64,000 nt of DNA from Brevundimonas sp. (GCF_027484365.1 NZ_JAIXTC010000012.1:1-64000); one strand, 5' to 3'. Positions 50,197-59,051 are shown, counted from the first letter of the stretch. The notes: generated from the letters alone by a model not told the origin. Translations and numbers: made by a program.

Positions 50197-51038
50197 AGGG
50201 GCTCTCCGGTAGAGGGCTCTCCCAGATGGGCCAAAAGGATAGGCCTCGGGTCCAGGTCCGGCGGCGGGGTTCCGAAAATGGCCTCGAACGACGGCCCGGC
50301 CTGTCCGATCAGCATGGCCAGACCATCGACGGTCACCAGTCCCGCGGCGCGGGCGGCCTGCAGGAAGGGCGTGACCACGGGCTTGTAGGTCATGTCCATC
50401 ACCGTGATGGACGGATCCAGGGCCGCGAGATCGACCTCGGGCCGGACGCTAAGCGCATTGACGATCAGGGCCGCGCCTTCAAAGGCCGACGGACCCTCGC
50501 CGACCGAGACCAAGCCTCCGAGATCGGCGGCCAGGGCCTCCGCCCGGTCGCGGGTCCGGTTGACGATCCGCACCTGGGCTCCGGCTCCCGCCAGGGTCGC
50601 TGCGGCGGCCCGCGCCGCCCCGCCGGCGCCGAGCATCACCACCCGCGAACCTGCGAGGGACAGGTTCGGCGCCTGCTGCTTCAGGGCGCGCAAGAGGCCG
50701 AGGCCGTCGGTGCTGTCGGCGAACACCTGGCCGTCCCGAAAAACGAGGATATTGGCCGATCCGCTGTCGCGCGCCGTCTCCGATGCCGTATCCGCCAGGG
50801 CGAAGGCCTGTTCCTTGAACGGGGCAGTGACATTGACGCCGCTCAGCAGACCCACTCGACCGGCTGCGACCAGGGTATCGAAGGCAGCAGGATCCTTCGG
50901 CGCGAAGGCGACATAGGCGGCATCCAGCCCGGCGGCCTCGATCCAGGCGTTGTGGATGACCGGGCTCAGGGAATGGGCGACGGGATTACCGACGATGCCG
51001 CCGACCTTCACCGCGCCTGTGATCCGGGTCCGGCTCAT
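50193..51038 (-). CDS. aroE: Shikimate dehydrogenase
   Basis: NADPH-dependent reduction of 3-dehydroshikimate to shikimate for aromatic amino acids. 281 aa from ATG 51038 ([19 protein letters not shown]). Substrate-binding [11 protein letters not shown] and NVTAPFKE with the catalytic Lys, DGLGLLRAL, the Rossmann loop [22 protein letters not shown], and C-terminal [10 protein letters not shown]. The ATG overlaps the maf stop (ATGA). Confidence 0.97.
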   Translation of the reverse strand: MSRTRITGAVKVGGIVGNPVAHSLSPVIHNAWIEAAGLDAAYVAFAPKDPAAFDTLVAAGRVGLLSGVNVTAPFKEQAFALADTASETARDSGSANILVFRDGQVFADSTDGLGLLRALKQQAPNLSLAGSRVVMLGAGGAARAAAATLAGAGAQVRIVNRTRDRAEALAADLGGLVSVGEGPSAFEGAALIVNALSVRPEVDLAALDPSITVMDMTYKPVVTPFLQAARAAGLVTVDGLAMLIGQAGPSFEAIFGTPPPDLDPRPILLAHLGEPSTGEPL

Positions 51039-51631
51039 GTGCGGATGACTCCGGCCCGGCGCAGTTCGTCCAGCACCGGCCACAGGGGCATGCCCAGGAC
51101 GGTGAAGTAGTCGCCCTCGACCCGGTCGAAGAGCTGCGAGCCCATCCCCTCCAGCCGGTAGCAGCCGACCGAACCGAGAATGCCCTCGCCCTCGGCCTCC
51201 AGATAGGCGTCGAGAAAGTCGTCGGAGAACCGCCGCATGCTCATCCGCGCCGTGTCGACGCCCGACCAGACCACAGCGCCGTTGCTGGCCAGGGCGGCTG
51301 CGGAGTTCAGATGATGGGTTCGGCCGCGCAGACCCTGCAGGCGGTCGCGCGCCGATGCCAGATTCGGTGCCTTGGAGATCATGCCCCCTTCGAAATCCAG
51401 CGTCTGGTCCGAGCCGAGCACCCAGGCCTCCGGATCCTGACGCGAGACGGCGAGCGCCTTGGCCCGGGCCAACTCCAGCGCCAGTTCGGCCGGATCGATA
51501 CCCGCTAGCGAGGTCTTGATCGCGGCCTCGTCCACACCGGCATCCTCGGCGACGAACGGCACGCCGGCGTTGGTCAGCATGGCGCGACGGGCTGCGCTAC
51601 GGGAGGCGAGGATCAGTCGTGTGTCGTTCAC
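51035..51631 (-). CDS. maf: Maf-family nucleotide pyrophosphatase
   Basis: 198 aa. Maf signatures: LILASRSAARRAMLTNAGVPF, KTSLAGIDPAELALELARAKA (part), GSDQTLDFEGGMISKAPN, LRGRTHHLNSAAAL, and GCYRLEGMGSQLFDRVEGDY. FTVLGMPLWPVL ends the fold. The family hydrolyses non-canonical or modified nucleoside triphosphates (YceF/Maf-2 type, acting on m7GTP in E. coli). Exact substrate is inferred. It overlaps ppsR and aroE by 4 nt each. Confidence 0.95.
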   Translation of the reverse strand: MNDTRLILASRSAARRAMLTNAGVPFVAEDAGVDEAAIKTSLAGIDPAELALELARAKALAVSRQDPEAWVLGSDQTLDFEGGMISKAPNLASARDRLQGLRGRTHHLNSAAALASNGAVVWSGVDTARMSMRRFSDDFLDAYLEAEGEGILGSVGCYRLEGMGSQLFDRVEGDYFTVLGMPLWPVLDELRRAGVIRT

Positions 51632-52497
51632 CAGGAGGTTCCCAGCCGCCGGGTGCGGCGTTCGGTCAGCAGGTTGAGGATGGCGGCCGCCGTCTCCTCG
51701 ATCGACCGCCGGGTGACGTCGATGGTCGGCCAGCCCCGGCGCTCGAAGGCCCGTCGGGCCTTGATCGTTTCTTCACGCACGGCGTCCGGTTCCACATAGG
51801 ACGAGGCGTGGGTCGCGTTCAGCCCGTCCAGCCGGTTCCGGCGGATCTGCACCAGCCGGTCAGGAGACACGGTCAGACCGACGATCAGGGGGTTCTTCAG
51901 CCCGACCAGCCGCTCCCCGTCCTCCTGTCCGGGCACCAGAGGCACATTGGCCGCCCGGACGCCCCGGTGCGCCAGATAGATGCAGGTGGGAGTCTTGGAC
52001 GTCCGGCTGACCCCTACGAGAACCACGTCGGCGCCTTCCAGCTGTTCGGCCGTGCCCTGACCGTCGTCATGGGCCATGGCGTAGTCCAGAGCGCCGATGC
52101 GGTTGAAATAGTCGTGATCAAGCGCGTGCTGGGCGCCGACTCGCGTCGACAGGGCCGCGCCCAGATAGCGCGACAGGGCTCCGACCAGCGGATCCAGCGC
52201 CCCGATGTGCGGCATATCGAGCGCGCGGCAGCCTTCTTCCAGCTGGGCCCTGAGCTCGCGATCGACGATCGTGTGCAGAACCACGCCCGGCGCTGCCGCC
52301 ACCTCGGTCAGGACCCGTTCCATCTGCTTCCCGGATCGCACGAGGGCGTAGATGTGCTCGATGGGAATGACCCCGTCGAAGCGGGCCGTCACCGCCTTGG
52401 CCATGGCGTTGAGCGTCTCGCCGGTCGAGTCCGAGACCAGATGGACGTGGAAATAAGTCGCCAGCCGTGAGGCCCCGGCGGGCCGCGCCGGGCTCAC
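51628..52497 (-). CDS. ppsR: DUF299 pyruvate,water dikinase regulatory protein (PpsR/PDRP-like)
   Basis: Bifunctional ADP-dependent kinase/Pi-dependent phosphorylase that controls PEP synthetase or PPDK. 289 aa from GTG 52497. Strong family likeness begins ATYFHVHLVSDSTGETLNAM, then the nucleotide-binding loop VGVSRTSKTPTCIYLAHRG, LVGLKNPLIVGLTVSPDRL and IDVTRRSIEETAAAIL. The start is uncertain: CTG/GTG codons lie nearby and no ATG fits. This is the Caulobacter CC_0001 (RP001) neighbour of Cori, which is the key landmark for the origin next to it. Confidence 0.93.
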   Translation of the reverse strand: MSPARPAGASRLATYFHVHLVSDSTGETLNAMAKAVTARFDGVIPIEHIYALVRSGKQMERVLTEVAAAPGVVLHTIVDRELRAQLEEGCRALDMPHIGALDPLVGALSRYLGAALSTRVGAQHALDHDYFNRIGALDYAMAHDDGQGTAEQLEGADVVLVGVSRTSKTPTCIYLAHRGVRAANVPLVPGQEDGERLVGLKNPLIVGLTVSPDRLVQIRRNRLDGLNATHASSYVEPDAVREETIKARRAFERRGWPTIDVTRRSIEETAAAILNLLTERRTRRLGTSW

Positions 52498-52553
52498 GCC
52501 GGACCCCGGCGGGGGAAAATCGGGGTCTTGAAGATGCGAATGGCGAGTTTTCC

Positions 52554-52562
52554 TGTGGATCG
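52554..52562 (-). promoter_or_regulatory. DnaA box (Caulobacter G-box-like)
   Basis: Minus-strand CGATCCACA differs at one base from the Caulobacter G-box TGATCCACA, and it abuts the tandem 15-bp repeat. Confidence 0.6.
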
Positions 52563-52595
52563 GGCGGGGCGCCGACGGGCCGGGCGGGGCGCCGA
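52561..52595. repeat. 15-bp direct repeat in the origin
   Basis: CGGGCGGGGCGCCGA at 52561-52575 and 52581-52595, a 20-bp period (about two helical turns), between a DnaA box and the CtrA-site cluster. Its binding factor, if any, is unknown. Confidence 0.7.
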
Positions 52596-52712
52596 TTCCT
52601 ATAGCGCGGCCCTCGTCGCCCGGCGAGCGGGGACGTTGGTGGACGGGTCGGCTCGTCCGCCTGCGGATCATCCCTAGCCTTTCCATCCGCCGTATTTCGG
52701 CTGGGGAAATGC

Positions 52713-52727
52713 TTAACGAAAGGTAAA
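52713..52727. promoter_or_regulatory. CtrA site, near-perfect
   Basis: TTAA, a 7-nt gap (CGAAAGG), then TAAA: one mismatch to TTAA-N7-TTAA. Confidence 0.6.
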
Positions 52728-52776
52728 CAGCCCACAATCCGGAACGGGAACGGTGATCCGCCCGGGTTCCCGGCCG

Positions 52777-52791
52777 TTAAGGGTTTGTTAA
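52777..52791. promoter_or_regulatory. CtrA site, perfect TTAA-N7-TTAA
   Basis: TTAA-GGGTTTG-TTAA exactly matches the CtrA recognition motif. CtrA silences Cori in Caulobacter swarmer cells; the same control is inferred here. It lies 13 nt from a DnaA-box-like 9-mer. Confidence 0.75.
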
Positions 52792-52803
52792 GGGTTTTGC
52801 CCG

Positions 52804-52812
52804 GTTTCCACA
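52804..52812 (+). promoter_or_regulatory. DnaA box-like 9-mer
   Basis: GTTTCCACA matches TTATCCACA at 7 of 9 positions, including the CCACA core. Confidence 0.55.
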
Positions 52813-53002
52813 GGCTGTCATCCGCCTGTCGCGAATGCGGCCGGGGGCTCGGGACAAGGGCGTTCGGCATGGGGACCGGCGCAAATTCATCCCCGTCGTC
52901 CCGCCCCCTGCCTGCTTCCTCAAACCTTTCAAGAATTCTGATCAGGATAAGAGGAAGGACACGGGCTTGAGGGGATGCGCTCATCGCCGTAGAGCCGGGG
53001 TC

Positions 53003-54040
53003 ATGAGCACCACGCCTTCGTTAATCCGTGTCCTCCAGGGTGAAATCCTGGACCGGCCCCCCGTCTGGTTCATGCGGCAGGCCGGTCGTTACCTGCCCGA
53101 GTATCGGGCCTTGCGCGCCCAGGCGCCGGACTTCATCGCCTTCTGCCTGAACCCGGAGATGGCGGCCGAGGCGACCTTGCAGCCGATGCGCCGGTTCGGT
53201 TTCGACGCCGCCATCGTCTTCGCCGACATCCTGCTGATCCCGCAGGCCCTGGGCCAGGACGTCTGGTTCGAGACCGGCGAGGGTCCGAAACTGGGTCTCA
53301 TGCCGTCGCCGGGCCGTATGGCGGAACTGGCCGATGGCGCGGGCGAGCACCTGCATCAGGTCGGGGAGACCCTGAGCCGGGTGCGAGCCGAGCTGGAGCC
53401 TGAGCGGGCCCTGATCGGATTTGCCGGCGCGCCCTGGACCGTCGCCACCTATATGCTCGACGGTCACCACAATACGATGGGCAAGGGGGAGCGGGCGCAG
53501 GCGCGGTCCTACGCCTACTCCGATCCGGACAGGGTCGATGCGGTCCTGGATGTGCTGGTGGAGGCGACGGCCCGGTATCTGAAGATGCAGGCCGACGCCG
53601 GTGCTGACGCCCTCAAGATCTTCGAGAGCTGGGCCGAGGGCCTGCCCGACGATCTGTTCGAACGACTGGTCATGCGGCCGCACCAGAAGCTGGTCGCCCG
53701 GGTGCGGGAGCTCGGCGTTACTGTCCCCCTGATCGGCTTCCCGCGCGGGTCCGCCCTTCATGCCGAACGCTATGCGCGCGAGGTCGAGGTCCAGGGCGTT
53801 GCGCTCGATACCGCCTGTTCGCTGGAACGCGGCCGGGAAGTTCAGGCGATCAAGCCGATCCAGGGCGCCCTCGATCCCCTCCTGCTCCGCGCAGGCGGTG
53901 CGGCTCTGGACCGCAGGGTGGATGCGCTTGTCGAGGCCTGGGGCGAAGGTCCATGGATCTTCAACCTCGGCCACGGCATCCTGCCGGACGTGCCGATCGC
54001 TCACGTCGAACAGGTGCTGAAGCGCCTGGGCGCCCAGTAA
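53003..54040 (+). CDS. hemE: Uroporphyrinogen decarboxylase
   Basis: Decarboxylates uroporphyrinogen III to coproporphyrinogen III in heme synthesis. 345 aa from ATG 53003 (MSTTPSLIRVLQGE). Signatures: PPVWFMRQAGRYLPEYR, FADILLIPQALGQ, GFAGAPWTVATYMLDG, and FNLGHGILPDVP. In Caulobacter the hemE promoters lie inside Cori, linking its transcription to replication; the same geometry is seen here. hemH and hemJ follow on the same strand. Confidence 0.98.
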   Translation: MSTTPSLIRVLQGEILDRPPVWFMRQAGRYLPEYRALRAQAPDFIAFCLNPEMAAEATLQPMRRFGFDAAIVFADILLIPQALGQDVWFETGEGPKLGLMPSPGRMAELADGAGEHLHQVGETLSRVRAELEPERALIGFAGAPWTVATYMLDGHHNTMGKGERAQARSYAYSDPDRVDAVLDVLVEATARYLKMQADAGADALKIFESWAEGLPDDLFERLVMRPHQKLVARVRELGVTVPLIGFPRGSALHAERYAREVEVQGVALDTACSLERGREVQAIKPIQGALDPLLLRAGGAALDRRVDALVEAWGEGPWIFNLGHGILPDVPIAHVEQVLKRLGAQ

Positions 54041-54050
54041 GGACCGAGGA

Positions 54051-55103
54051 ATGACCGGTAGACGGATCGCAGTCGTCCTTTTCAACCTCGGCGGACCGGA
54101 TGACGCCGCCTCGGTTCGGCCCTTCCTGTTCAACCTGTTCAATGACCCGGCCATCATCGGCCTGCCCGGGTTCGCGCGGACGCCCCTGGCCAAGCTGATC
54201 TCCTCGCGTCGTGAGAAGAGCGCCCAGGCCAACTATGCGATGATGGACGCCGGCGGCGGTTCGCCCCTGAAGGCCGAGACGCGCAAACAGATGGCGGCTC
54301 TCGACGCCCGGTTGGCGACCCTCTTGCCCGGCGACGAGGTCAGGAGCTTTATCGCCATGCGCTACTGGCACCCGCTGACCGAAGAAACGGCCGTTGACGT
54401 CGCCGCCTACGGTCCCGACGAAGTGGTGCTCCTGCCCCTCTATCCGCAGTTCTCGACCACCACGACCCAGTCTTCGCTCAAGGCCTGGAAGGCGGCCTAT
54501 GCGGGTTCGGGCCGGTCGCGGACGATTTGCTGTTATCCCCGGGCGACAGGCTGGATCGAGGCCCAGGCTGATGTCATCCGCACCAGGCTCGCGGAGGCCG
54601 GCCGGGATTATCCGGGTCGTCCCATGCGCGTACTCTTCTCGGCGCACGGCATTCCGGAGAAACTGGTCGCCCAGGGCGATCCCTACCAGGAGCAGATCGA
54701 GGGCACGGTGGCGGCAGTGGCCGCTGCCGCAGGACTGACAGACTGGCGTCTGTGCTACCAGAGCCGGGTCGGGCCGCTGAAATGGCTCGGGCCCTCGACG
54801 CCCGACGTCATCAAGCAGGCGGCCGCTGACGGGGTCGGGGTCGTGGTCACCCCGATTGCCTTCGTCTCCGAACATATCGAGACCCTGGTCGAGCTGGACA
54901 TCGAATACGGCGAACTGGCCCATGAAGCCGGTCTGCATCCCTATCTGCGTGCGCCCGCCGTCGGCGTGGCGGGAGCCTTCATCGGCGCCCTGGCCCAGGC
55001 CGTGACCGATAGTCTGGGCCGCACCGGTACGGCGCCGTCCGGTCCCGGCTGTCAGGCCCGTTGGAAGGCCTGTCCGTTCCAGGCCGAAGGGGCCACAGCG
55101 TGA
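54051..55103 (+). CDS. hemH: Ferrochelatase
   Basis: Inserts Fe2+ into protoporphyrin IX. 350 aa, 10 nt after hemE. Signatures: AVVLFNLGGPDDAASVRPFL, AMRYWHPLTEE, LLPLYPQFSTTTTQSS, and the active-site His in LFSAHGIPEKLV. CYQSRVGPLKWLGPST and TPIAFVSEHIETLVELDIEY follow. Cysteines at 160/161 and in the C-terminal GPGCQARWKACPF (334, 341) are placed like the [2Fe-2S] ligands reported for Caulobacter-type ferrochelatases; a full four-Cys set is not certain. It overlaps hemJ by 4 nt. Confidence 0.97.
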   Translation: MTGRRIAVVLFNLGGPDDAASVRPFLFNLFNDPAIIGLPGFARTPLAKLISSRREKSAQANYAMMDAGGGSPLKAETRKQMAALDARLATLLPGDEVRSFIAMRYWHPLTEETAVDVAAYGPDEVVLLPLYPQFSTTTTQSSLKAWKAAYAGSGRSRTICCYPRATGWIEAQADVIRTRLAEAGRDYPGRPMRVLFSAHGIPEKLVAQGDPYQEQIEGTVAAVAAAAGLTDWRLCYQSRVGPLKWLGPSTPDVIKQAAADGVGVVVTPIAFVSEHIETLVELDIEYGELAHEAGLHPYLRAPAVGVAGAFIGALAQAVTDSLGRTGTAPSGPGCQARWKACPFQAEGATA

Positions 55104-55564
55104 CTCTCTACGATCTCGCGCGGGGCCTGCACATTCTGGCGGTCATCGCCTGGATGGCCGGTCTGCTGTTTCTGCCCCGCCTCTACGCCTATGACGCGGA
55201 GCAGACCGGCAAGACGGAGCCGCTGAAGTCCGAGATGCAGACCCTGCTGCGCCTGTGGCAGACCCGTCTTCTCCGTATCATCGTCAACCCGGCCATGGTT
55301 CTCGCCTTTGTCTTCGGCCTGTGGCTCATCCATCTGGATGTCCAGATGCGCGGGGCCGCCTTCCTGGCGGAGCCCTGGATGGTGACGAAGCTGGCGGGCG
55401 TCTTCCTGCTGGCCGGCTGGCACGGCTTCCTCGCCGGAGAGCGCCGGAAGATCGCGGCCGGGACGTCCACCAGGACCAGCCGGTTCTGGCGCATGACCAA
55501 CGAGATTCCCTTCGTTCTCGCGATCGTCATGGTGCTGTCGGTCACGACCGAGTGGACCTTCTGA
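55100..55564 (+). CDS. hemJ: Protoporphyrinogen IX oxidase, HemJ type
   Basis: Membrane enzyme that oxidises protoporphyrinogen IX, the substrate-forming step for HemH. 154 aa from GTG 55100, whose GTGA overlaps the hemH stop. Several membrane helices: YDLARGLHILAVIAWMAGLL with the conserved His, LLRIIVNPAMVLAFVFGLWL, LAGVFLLAGWHGFLAGERRK, and NEIPFVLAIVMVLSV. WMAGLLFLPRLYAYDAE is the family signature region. This completes a hemE-hemH-hemJ set in order beside the origin. Confidence 0.94.
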   Translation: MTLYDLARGLHILAVIAWMAGLLFLPRLYAYDAEQTGKTEPLKSEMQTLLRLWQTRLLRIIVNPAMVLAFVFGLWLIHLDVQMRGAAFLAEPWMVTKLAGVFLLAGWHGFLAGERRKIAAGTSTRTSRFWRMTNEIPFVLAIVMVLSVTTEWTF

Positions 55565-55814
55565 ACCGCGACGCTTGACCCGAACGCCTGGAATGTGGTT
55601 CCGCTGACGATGAGGCGTCGTTCGCGGCGCTGCCCTTCTCTTCGCGCCGACCGATCGCCGGGCCCCTCATCGAGGATCTGGCCGCCTTCGGACCCGACGC
55701 TCCCCCTCTGGCCGCAAGGCCCTCGTCATCCTCCGACCTGATCGGGGGACCCATTCGTCCCGGCCTGACGTCCTTCGACGCCGGGCCGTGACGACGTGAA
55801 TCCAGAGTTCCGAC
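55565..55814. other. Intergenic region before rho
   Basis: 250 nt without a supported gene. It should hold the rho promoter; TTGACC at about 55575 is a possible -35 element, but no clear -10 follows. The rho leader would be long, as is common for the autoregulated rho gene. Confidence 0.4.
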
Positions 55815-57257
55815 ATGACCGACGTCCGCGACACCGACAACACCGCCCCCGAAACCGAAGCGCTCGAAGGGCTGACGCCCGGAACGGCGGAAGACACCTC
55901 CCAGGCGGACGGCGCCAATGACGCCGATGTGGCGGCCGACATCGGGGACGATGCCGAGAGCGCCGATGAGGAGGGAGAGTCCGTCGTCCCGTCCGGCCGG
56001 ATCACGCTTCAGGAGCTCAACGACAAGACCCCGGTCGAGCTGGTCGCTTTCGCCGAACAGCTCGAGATCGAGAACGCCTCGAACCTGCGCAAGCAGGACC
56101 TTCTGTTCGCCATCCTCAAGACCCTGGCCGACGAGGAGGTCGAGATCATCGCCTCCGGGACGCTGGAGATGCTGCCGGACGGTTTCGGCTTCCTGCGTTC
56201 GCCGGACGCCAACTATCTGCCGGGCCCGGACGATATCTATGTGTCGCCGTCCCAGATCCGCCGCTTCGGCCTGCGTTCGGGCGATACGGTGCACGGCGCC
56301 GTCCGCGGCCCCCGCGAGGGCGAGCGCTATTTCGCCCTGCTCAAGGTCGACACGATCAACTACGAGGACCCGGAGACGGTTCGCACCAAGGTCAATTTCG
56401 ACAACCTGACCCCGCTCTATCCCAATGAGCGGCTGACCATGGAGATCCAGGATCCGACCCTGCGGGACCGGTCTGGCCGGGTCATCGACATCGTCGCTCC
56501 GCTCGGCAAGGGCCAGCGCTGCCTGATCGTGGCCCCGCCGCGGGTCGGCAAGACGGTCATGCTGCAGAACATCGCCAAGTCGATCGAGGCCAACCACCCC
56601 GAGGTCTCGCTGATCGTCCTGCTGATCGACGAGCGTCCCGAAGAAGTCACCGACATGCAGCGCACCGTGAAGGGCGAGGTCGTGGCCTCCACCTTCGACG
56701 AGCCGGCCACCCGCCACGTCGCCGTCGCCGAGATGGTGATCGAAAAGGCCAAGCGCCTGGTCGAGCACAAGAAGGACGTCGTCATCCTGCTGGACTCGGT
56801 CACCCGTCTGGGCCGGGCCTACAACGCCACGGTCCCGTCGTCGGGCAAGGTCCTGACCGGCGGCGTCGACGCCAACGCCCTTCAGCGTCCCAAGCGCTTC
56901 TTCGGCGCGGCGCGGAATGTGGAGGAGGGCGGGTCTCTGACCATCATCGCCACCGCCCTGATCGACACCGGCTCGCGCATGGACGAGGTGATCTTCGAAG
57001 AGTTCAAGGGCACGGGTAACTCGGAAATCGTTCTGGACCGGAAGGTGGCCGACAAGCGCATCTTCCCGGCTATCGACGTGCTGAAGTCCGGCACCCGCAA
57101 GGAAGAGCTGATCACGCCGAAGGATCAGCTAACCAAGACCTATGTCCTGCGTCGCATCCTGAACCCGATGGGGCCCCAGGACGCGATCGAGTTCCTGCTC
57201 GACAAGCTGCGCCAGTCCAAGAACAACGCCGACTTCTTCCAGTCGATGAACACATAA
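55815..57257 (+). CDS. rho: Transcription termination factor Rho
   Basis: RNA-dependent hexameric ATPase/translocase. 480 aa, about 60 longer than E. coli Rho because of an acidic N-terminal extension ([20 protein letters not shown], then many D/E). The N-terminal helical domain [20 protein letters not shown], the cold-shock RNA-binding domain ([20 protein letters not shown]), Walker [13 protein letters not shown], Walker [17 protein letters not shown], the R-finger region [20 protein letters not shown], and [20 protein letters not shown] are all intact. Confidence 0.99.
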   Translation: MTDVRDTDNTAPETEALEGLTPGTAEDTSQADGANDADVAADIGDDAESADEEGESVVPSGRITLQELNDKTPVELVAFAEQLEIENASNLRKQDLLFAILKTLADEEVEIIASGTLEMLPDGFGFLRSPDANYLPGPDDIYVSPSQIRRFGLRSGDTVHGAVRGPREGERYFALLKVDTINYEDPETVRTKVNFDNLTPLYPNERLTMEIQDPTLRDRSGRVIDIVAPLGKGQRCLIVAPPRVGKTVMLQNIAKSIEANHPEVSLIVLLIDERPEEVTDMQRTVKGEVVASTFDEPATRHVAVAEMVIEKAKRLVEHKKDVVILLDSVTRLGRAYNATVPSSGKVLTGGVDANALQRPKRFFGAARNVEEGGSLTIIATALIDTGSRMDEVIFEEFKGTGNSEIVLDRKVADKRIFPAIDVLKSGTRKEELITPKDQLTKTYVLRRILNPMGPQDAIEFLLDKLRQSKNNADFFQSMNT

Positions 57258-57270
57258 GGTCGGGTCCTGT

Positions 57271-57293
57271 CGCTTCGGACGCGGTCCGAAGCG
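57271..57293 (+). terminator. Hairpin after rho
   Basis: Perfect 10-bp stem CGCTTCGGAC-GCG-GTCCGAAGCG, 13 nt after the rho stop. No U-run follows directly, so it is a 3'-end structure or weak terminator. Confidence 0.65.
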
Positions 57294-57320
57294 GCTTGAG
57301 GGCCGGCTGTTTTGGGTCGA

Positions 57321-57336
57321 TGTTTCACGTGAAACA
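57321..57336. promoter_or_regulatory. parS: parS site 1 (perfect)
   Basis: TGTTTCACGTGAAACA, identical to the universal ParB-binding 16-mer, between rho and the DUF6489-like gene, 4.6 kb from the origin. Confidence 0.95.
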
Positions 57337-57350
57337 CGGAGCGACGCGCG

Positions 57351-57584
57351 ATGAAGGTGAATTTGGAAGTCGACTGCACCCCGGCCGAGGCGCGAGCCTT
57401 CCTCGGCCTGCCCGACGTGGCGCCGCTGAACGATCATCTGGTCGCCGAGATGCAGAAGCGGATGGACGCCAACATGTCCGCCATGCAGCCGGAAGAGCTG
57501 ATGAAGACCTGGACCAGCTTCGGTCTTCAGGCCCAGGACCAGTTCCGGCAGCTGATGCAGGCGGCGGTCACCACGCCGAAGTGA
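57351..57584 (+). CDS. Small DUF6489-like protein
   Basis: 77 aa, opening [20 protein letters not shown] then [20 protein letters not shown]. It is mostly helical and polar with no signal peptide. I associate this start pattern with the short DUF6489 family of alphaproteobacteria; the function is unknown. It begins 15 nt after a parS site. Confidence 0.75.
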   Translation: MKVNLEVDCTPAEARAFLGLPDVAPLNDHLVAEMQKRMDANMSAMQPEELMKTWTSFGLQAQDQFRQLMQAAVTTPK

Positions 57585-57593
57585 CTGCCAGTC

Positions 57594-57740
57594 GTCTCCT
57601 CCCTGTCGCGCAGCGATGGGGGGGTGGATGCGAGTTCTTCGCGAGCAGACGGAGCGGTTCTGGATGGCGGAAACAACCCCTCCGTCTCTTTGCTTCGCTG
57701 CGAGCCACCTCCCCATCGGCTTCGCTGACAGGGAGGAGAC
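57594..57740. repeat. Inverted-repeat element R4 that carries the mnmE Shine-Dalgarno
   Basis: Outer arms GTCTCCTCCCTGTCGCGC...CGATGGGG (left) and CCCCATCGGC...GACAGGGAGGAGAC (right) are long and complementary. The right arm's GGAGGAG (57733-57739) is 8 nt before the mnmE ATG and is its only good ribosome-binding site. Folding of the element would bury it. Related to the elements at 10697, 19647, 37252 and 63549. Confidence 0.7.
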
Positions 57741-57747
57741 TGTTCCC

Positions 57748-59043
57748 ATGACCGACACCGTCTTCGCCCTCGCCACCGCTCCGGGACGCGGTGCCATCGC
57801 CGTTTTGCGCCTTTCCGGCCCGGGTACCGATCAGGTCCTCACCGCCCTGGGCGCGCCCGGCCTCAAGCCCCGGCTCGCCTCGCTGCGGACCCTGCGCCAC
57901 GGCGGTGCGGTGTTGGACCAGGCTCTTGTTCTCCGCTTCCCCGGGCCGGCCTCTTACACGGGCGAGGACTGCGCCGAACTGCATCTGCATGGCGGACGGG
58001 CGGTCATCGACGCGGTGTCTTCGGCCCTGATCGATCTCGGGCTGCGACCCGCCGACCCCGGCGAGTTCACACGCCGCGCCTTTGAGAACGGCCGTATGGA
58101 CCTGGCCCAGGCGGAGGCGGTGGCTGATCTGATCGACTCCGAGACTTCGGCCCAGGCGACCCAGGCGCTCGGCCAACTCGACGGCGCCTTGAGCCAGACC
58201 TATGCGGGATTCCGACGGGATCTTCTGACGGCGCTCGCCCTCGTCGAGGCCGAGATCGACTTTCCGGACGAGGATGTGCCGGACCATCTGGCCCGGTCGG
58301 CCGGGCCTGTTCTCGACCGACTGACAGCCGACCTGGACAAGGCCCTGGACGACGCCGACCGCGGACGCCGCGTCCGGGAGGGCTATCGCATCGTCCTGAT
58401 CGGCGAGACCAATGCCGGCAAGTCCGCCCTGTTCAACGCCCTGGTCGAACGTGACGCCGCCATCGTTACGGCCATCGCCGGCACGACGCGGGACGTGCTG
58501 GACGCGGATCTGGTCATCGGCGGCTATGCCGTGACCCTGTCGGATACGGCCGGCCTGCGGGAGAGCGCTGATCTGGTCGAGGCTGAGGGCGTTCGTCGCG
58601 CCCGCGCCCGGGCGGAAGCCGCAGACCTTCGGCTCTGGGTCCGCGCGCCGGGCGACCCCGATGGCGAGGCTGCAGCCTTCGCCAGACCCGACGACTTCGT
58701 GGTCTGGACCAAGGCCGACCTGGCTGTGGCCGCCGGCGAGGGGATCGCGGTCAGCGCCCTGACGGGGGAAGGTCTGCGGGCGCTTCACGATGCCCTGGCC
58801 GCGCGGCTGGCGCGCGATCTGTCGGGCGCTGATTTTCCGGCCGTAACCCGCGAACGCCACCGACGCAGGCTGTCGGAAGCGGCCTCTGCTGTCGCCGCGG
58901 CAAGAGGCCATCTGAGCGCCGCGCCGGAACTCGCAGGCGACGACCTGCGCCGTGCCGCCGACGCCCTGGGCCGGGTCACGGGTGCGATCGGTGTCGAGGA
59001 CATCCTCGGCGAAGTCTTTTCGACCTTCTGCATCGGAAAGTGA
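57748..59043 (+). CDS. mnmE: tRNA modification GTPase MnmE (TrmE)
   Basis: With MnmG it installs (carboxymethyl)aminomethyl groups at U34 of tRNAs. 431 aa from ATG 57748 ([20 protein letters not shown]). N-terminal folate-binding domain ([40 protein letters not shown]), then the G domain: G1 [12 protein letters not shown]3 [11 protein letters not shown]4 WTKADL. The C-terminal Cys motif is FSTFCIGK (CxGK). The sequence upstream of 57748 is the repeat element and not MnmE. Confidence 0.98.
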   Translation: MTDTVFALATAPGRGAIAVLRLSGPGTDQVLTALGAPGLKPRLASLRTLRHGGAVLDQALVLRFPGPASYTGEDCAELHLHGGRAVIDAVSSALIDLGLRPADPGEFTRRAFENGRMDLAQAEAVADLIDSETSAQATQALGQLDGALSQTYAGFRRDLLTALALVEAEIDFPDEDVPDHLARSAGPVLDRLTADLDKALDDADRGRRVREGYRIVLIGETNAGKSALFNALVERDAAIVTAIAGTTRDVLDADLVIGGYAVTLSDTAGLRESADLVEAEGVRRARARAEAADLRLWVRAPGDPDGEAAAFARPDDFVVWTKADLAVAAGEGIAVSALTGEGLRALHDALAARLARDLSGADFPAVTRERHRRRLSEAASAVAAARGHLSAAPELAGDDLRRAADALGRVTGAIGVEDILGEVFSTFCIGK

Positions 59044-59051
59044 TCGGCCGC

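Larger units (their letters stand above)
52498..53002. other. oriC: Chromosomal replication origin region (Cori/oriC-like)
   Basis: A 505-nt gene-free gap between the DUF299 gene and hemE, the same flanks as Caulobacter Cori. Seen here: DnaA-box-like 9-mers at 52554 and 52804, a perfect TTAA-N7-TTAA CtrA site (52777-52791), a near-perfect one (52713-52727), one CcrM GANTC site (52594), a tandem 15-bp repeat (52561-52595), and AT-richer patches at 52711-52812 and 52915-52955 in high-GC DNA. Genes to the left are mostly minus and those to the right plus, so transcription runs away from it. No strong IHF site was found. Identification rests on synteny and motifs. Confidence 0.88.

Noticed and set aside
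52915..52960. IHF site in the origin's AT-rich right part
   Set aside because: The best match to the IHF consensus has at least three mismatches.
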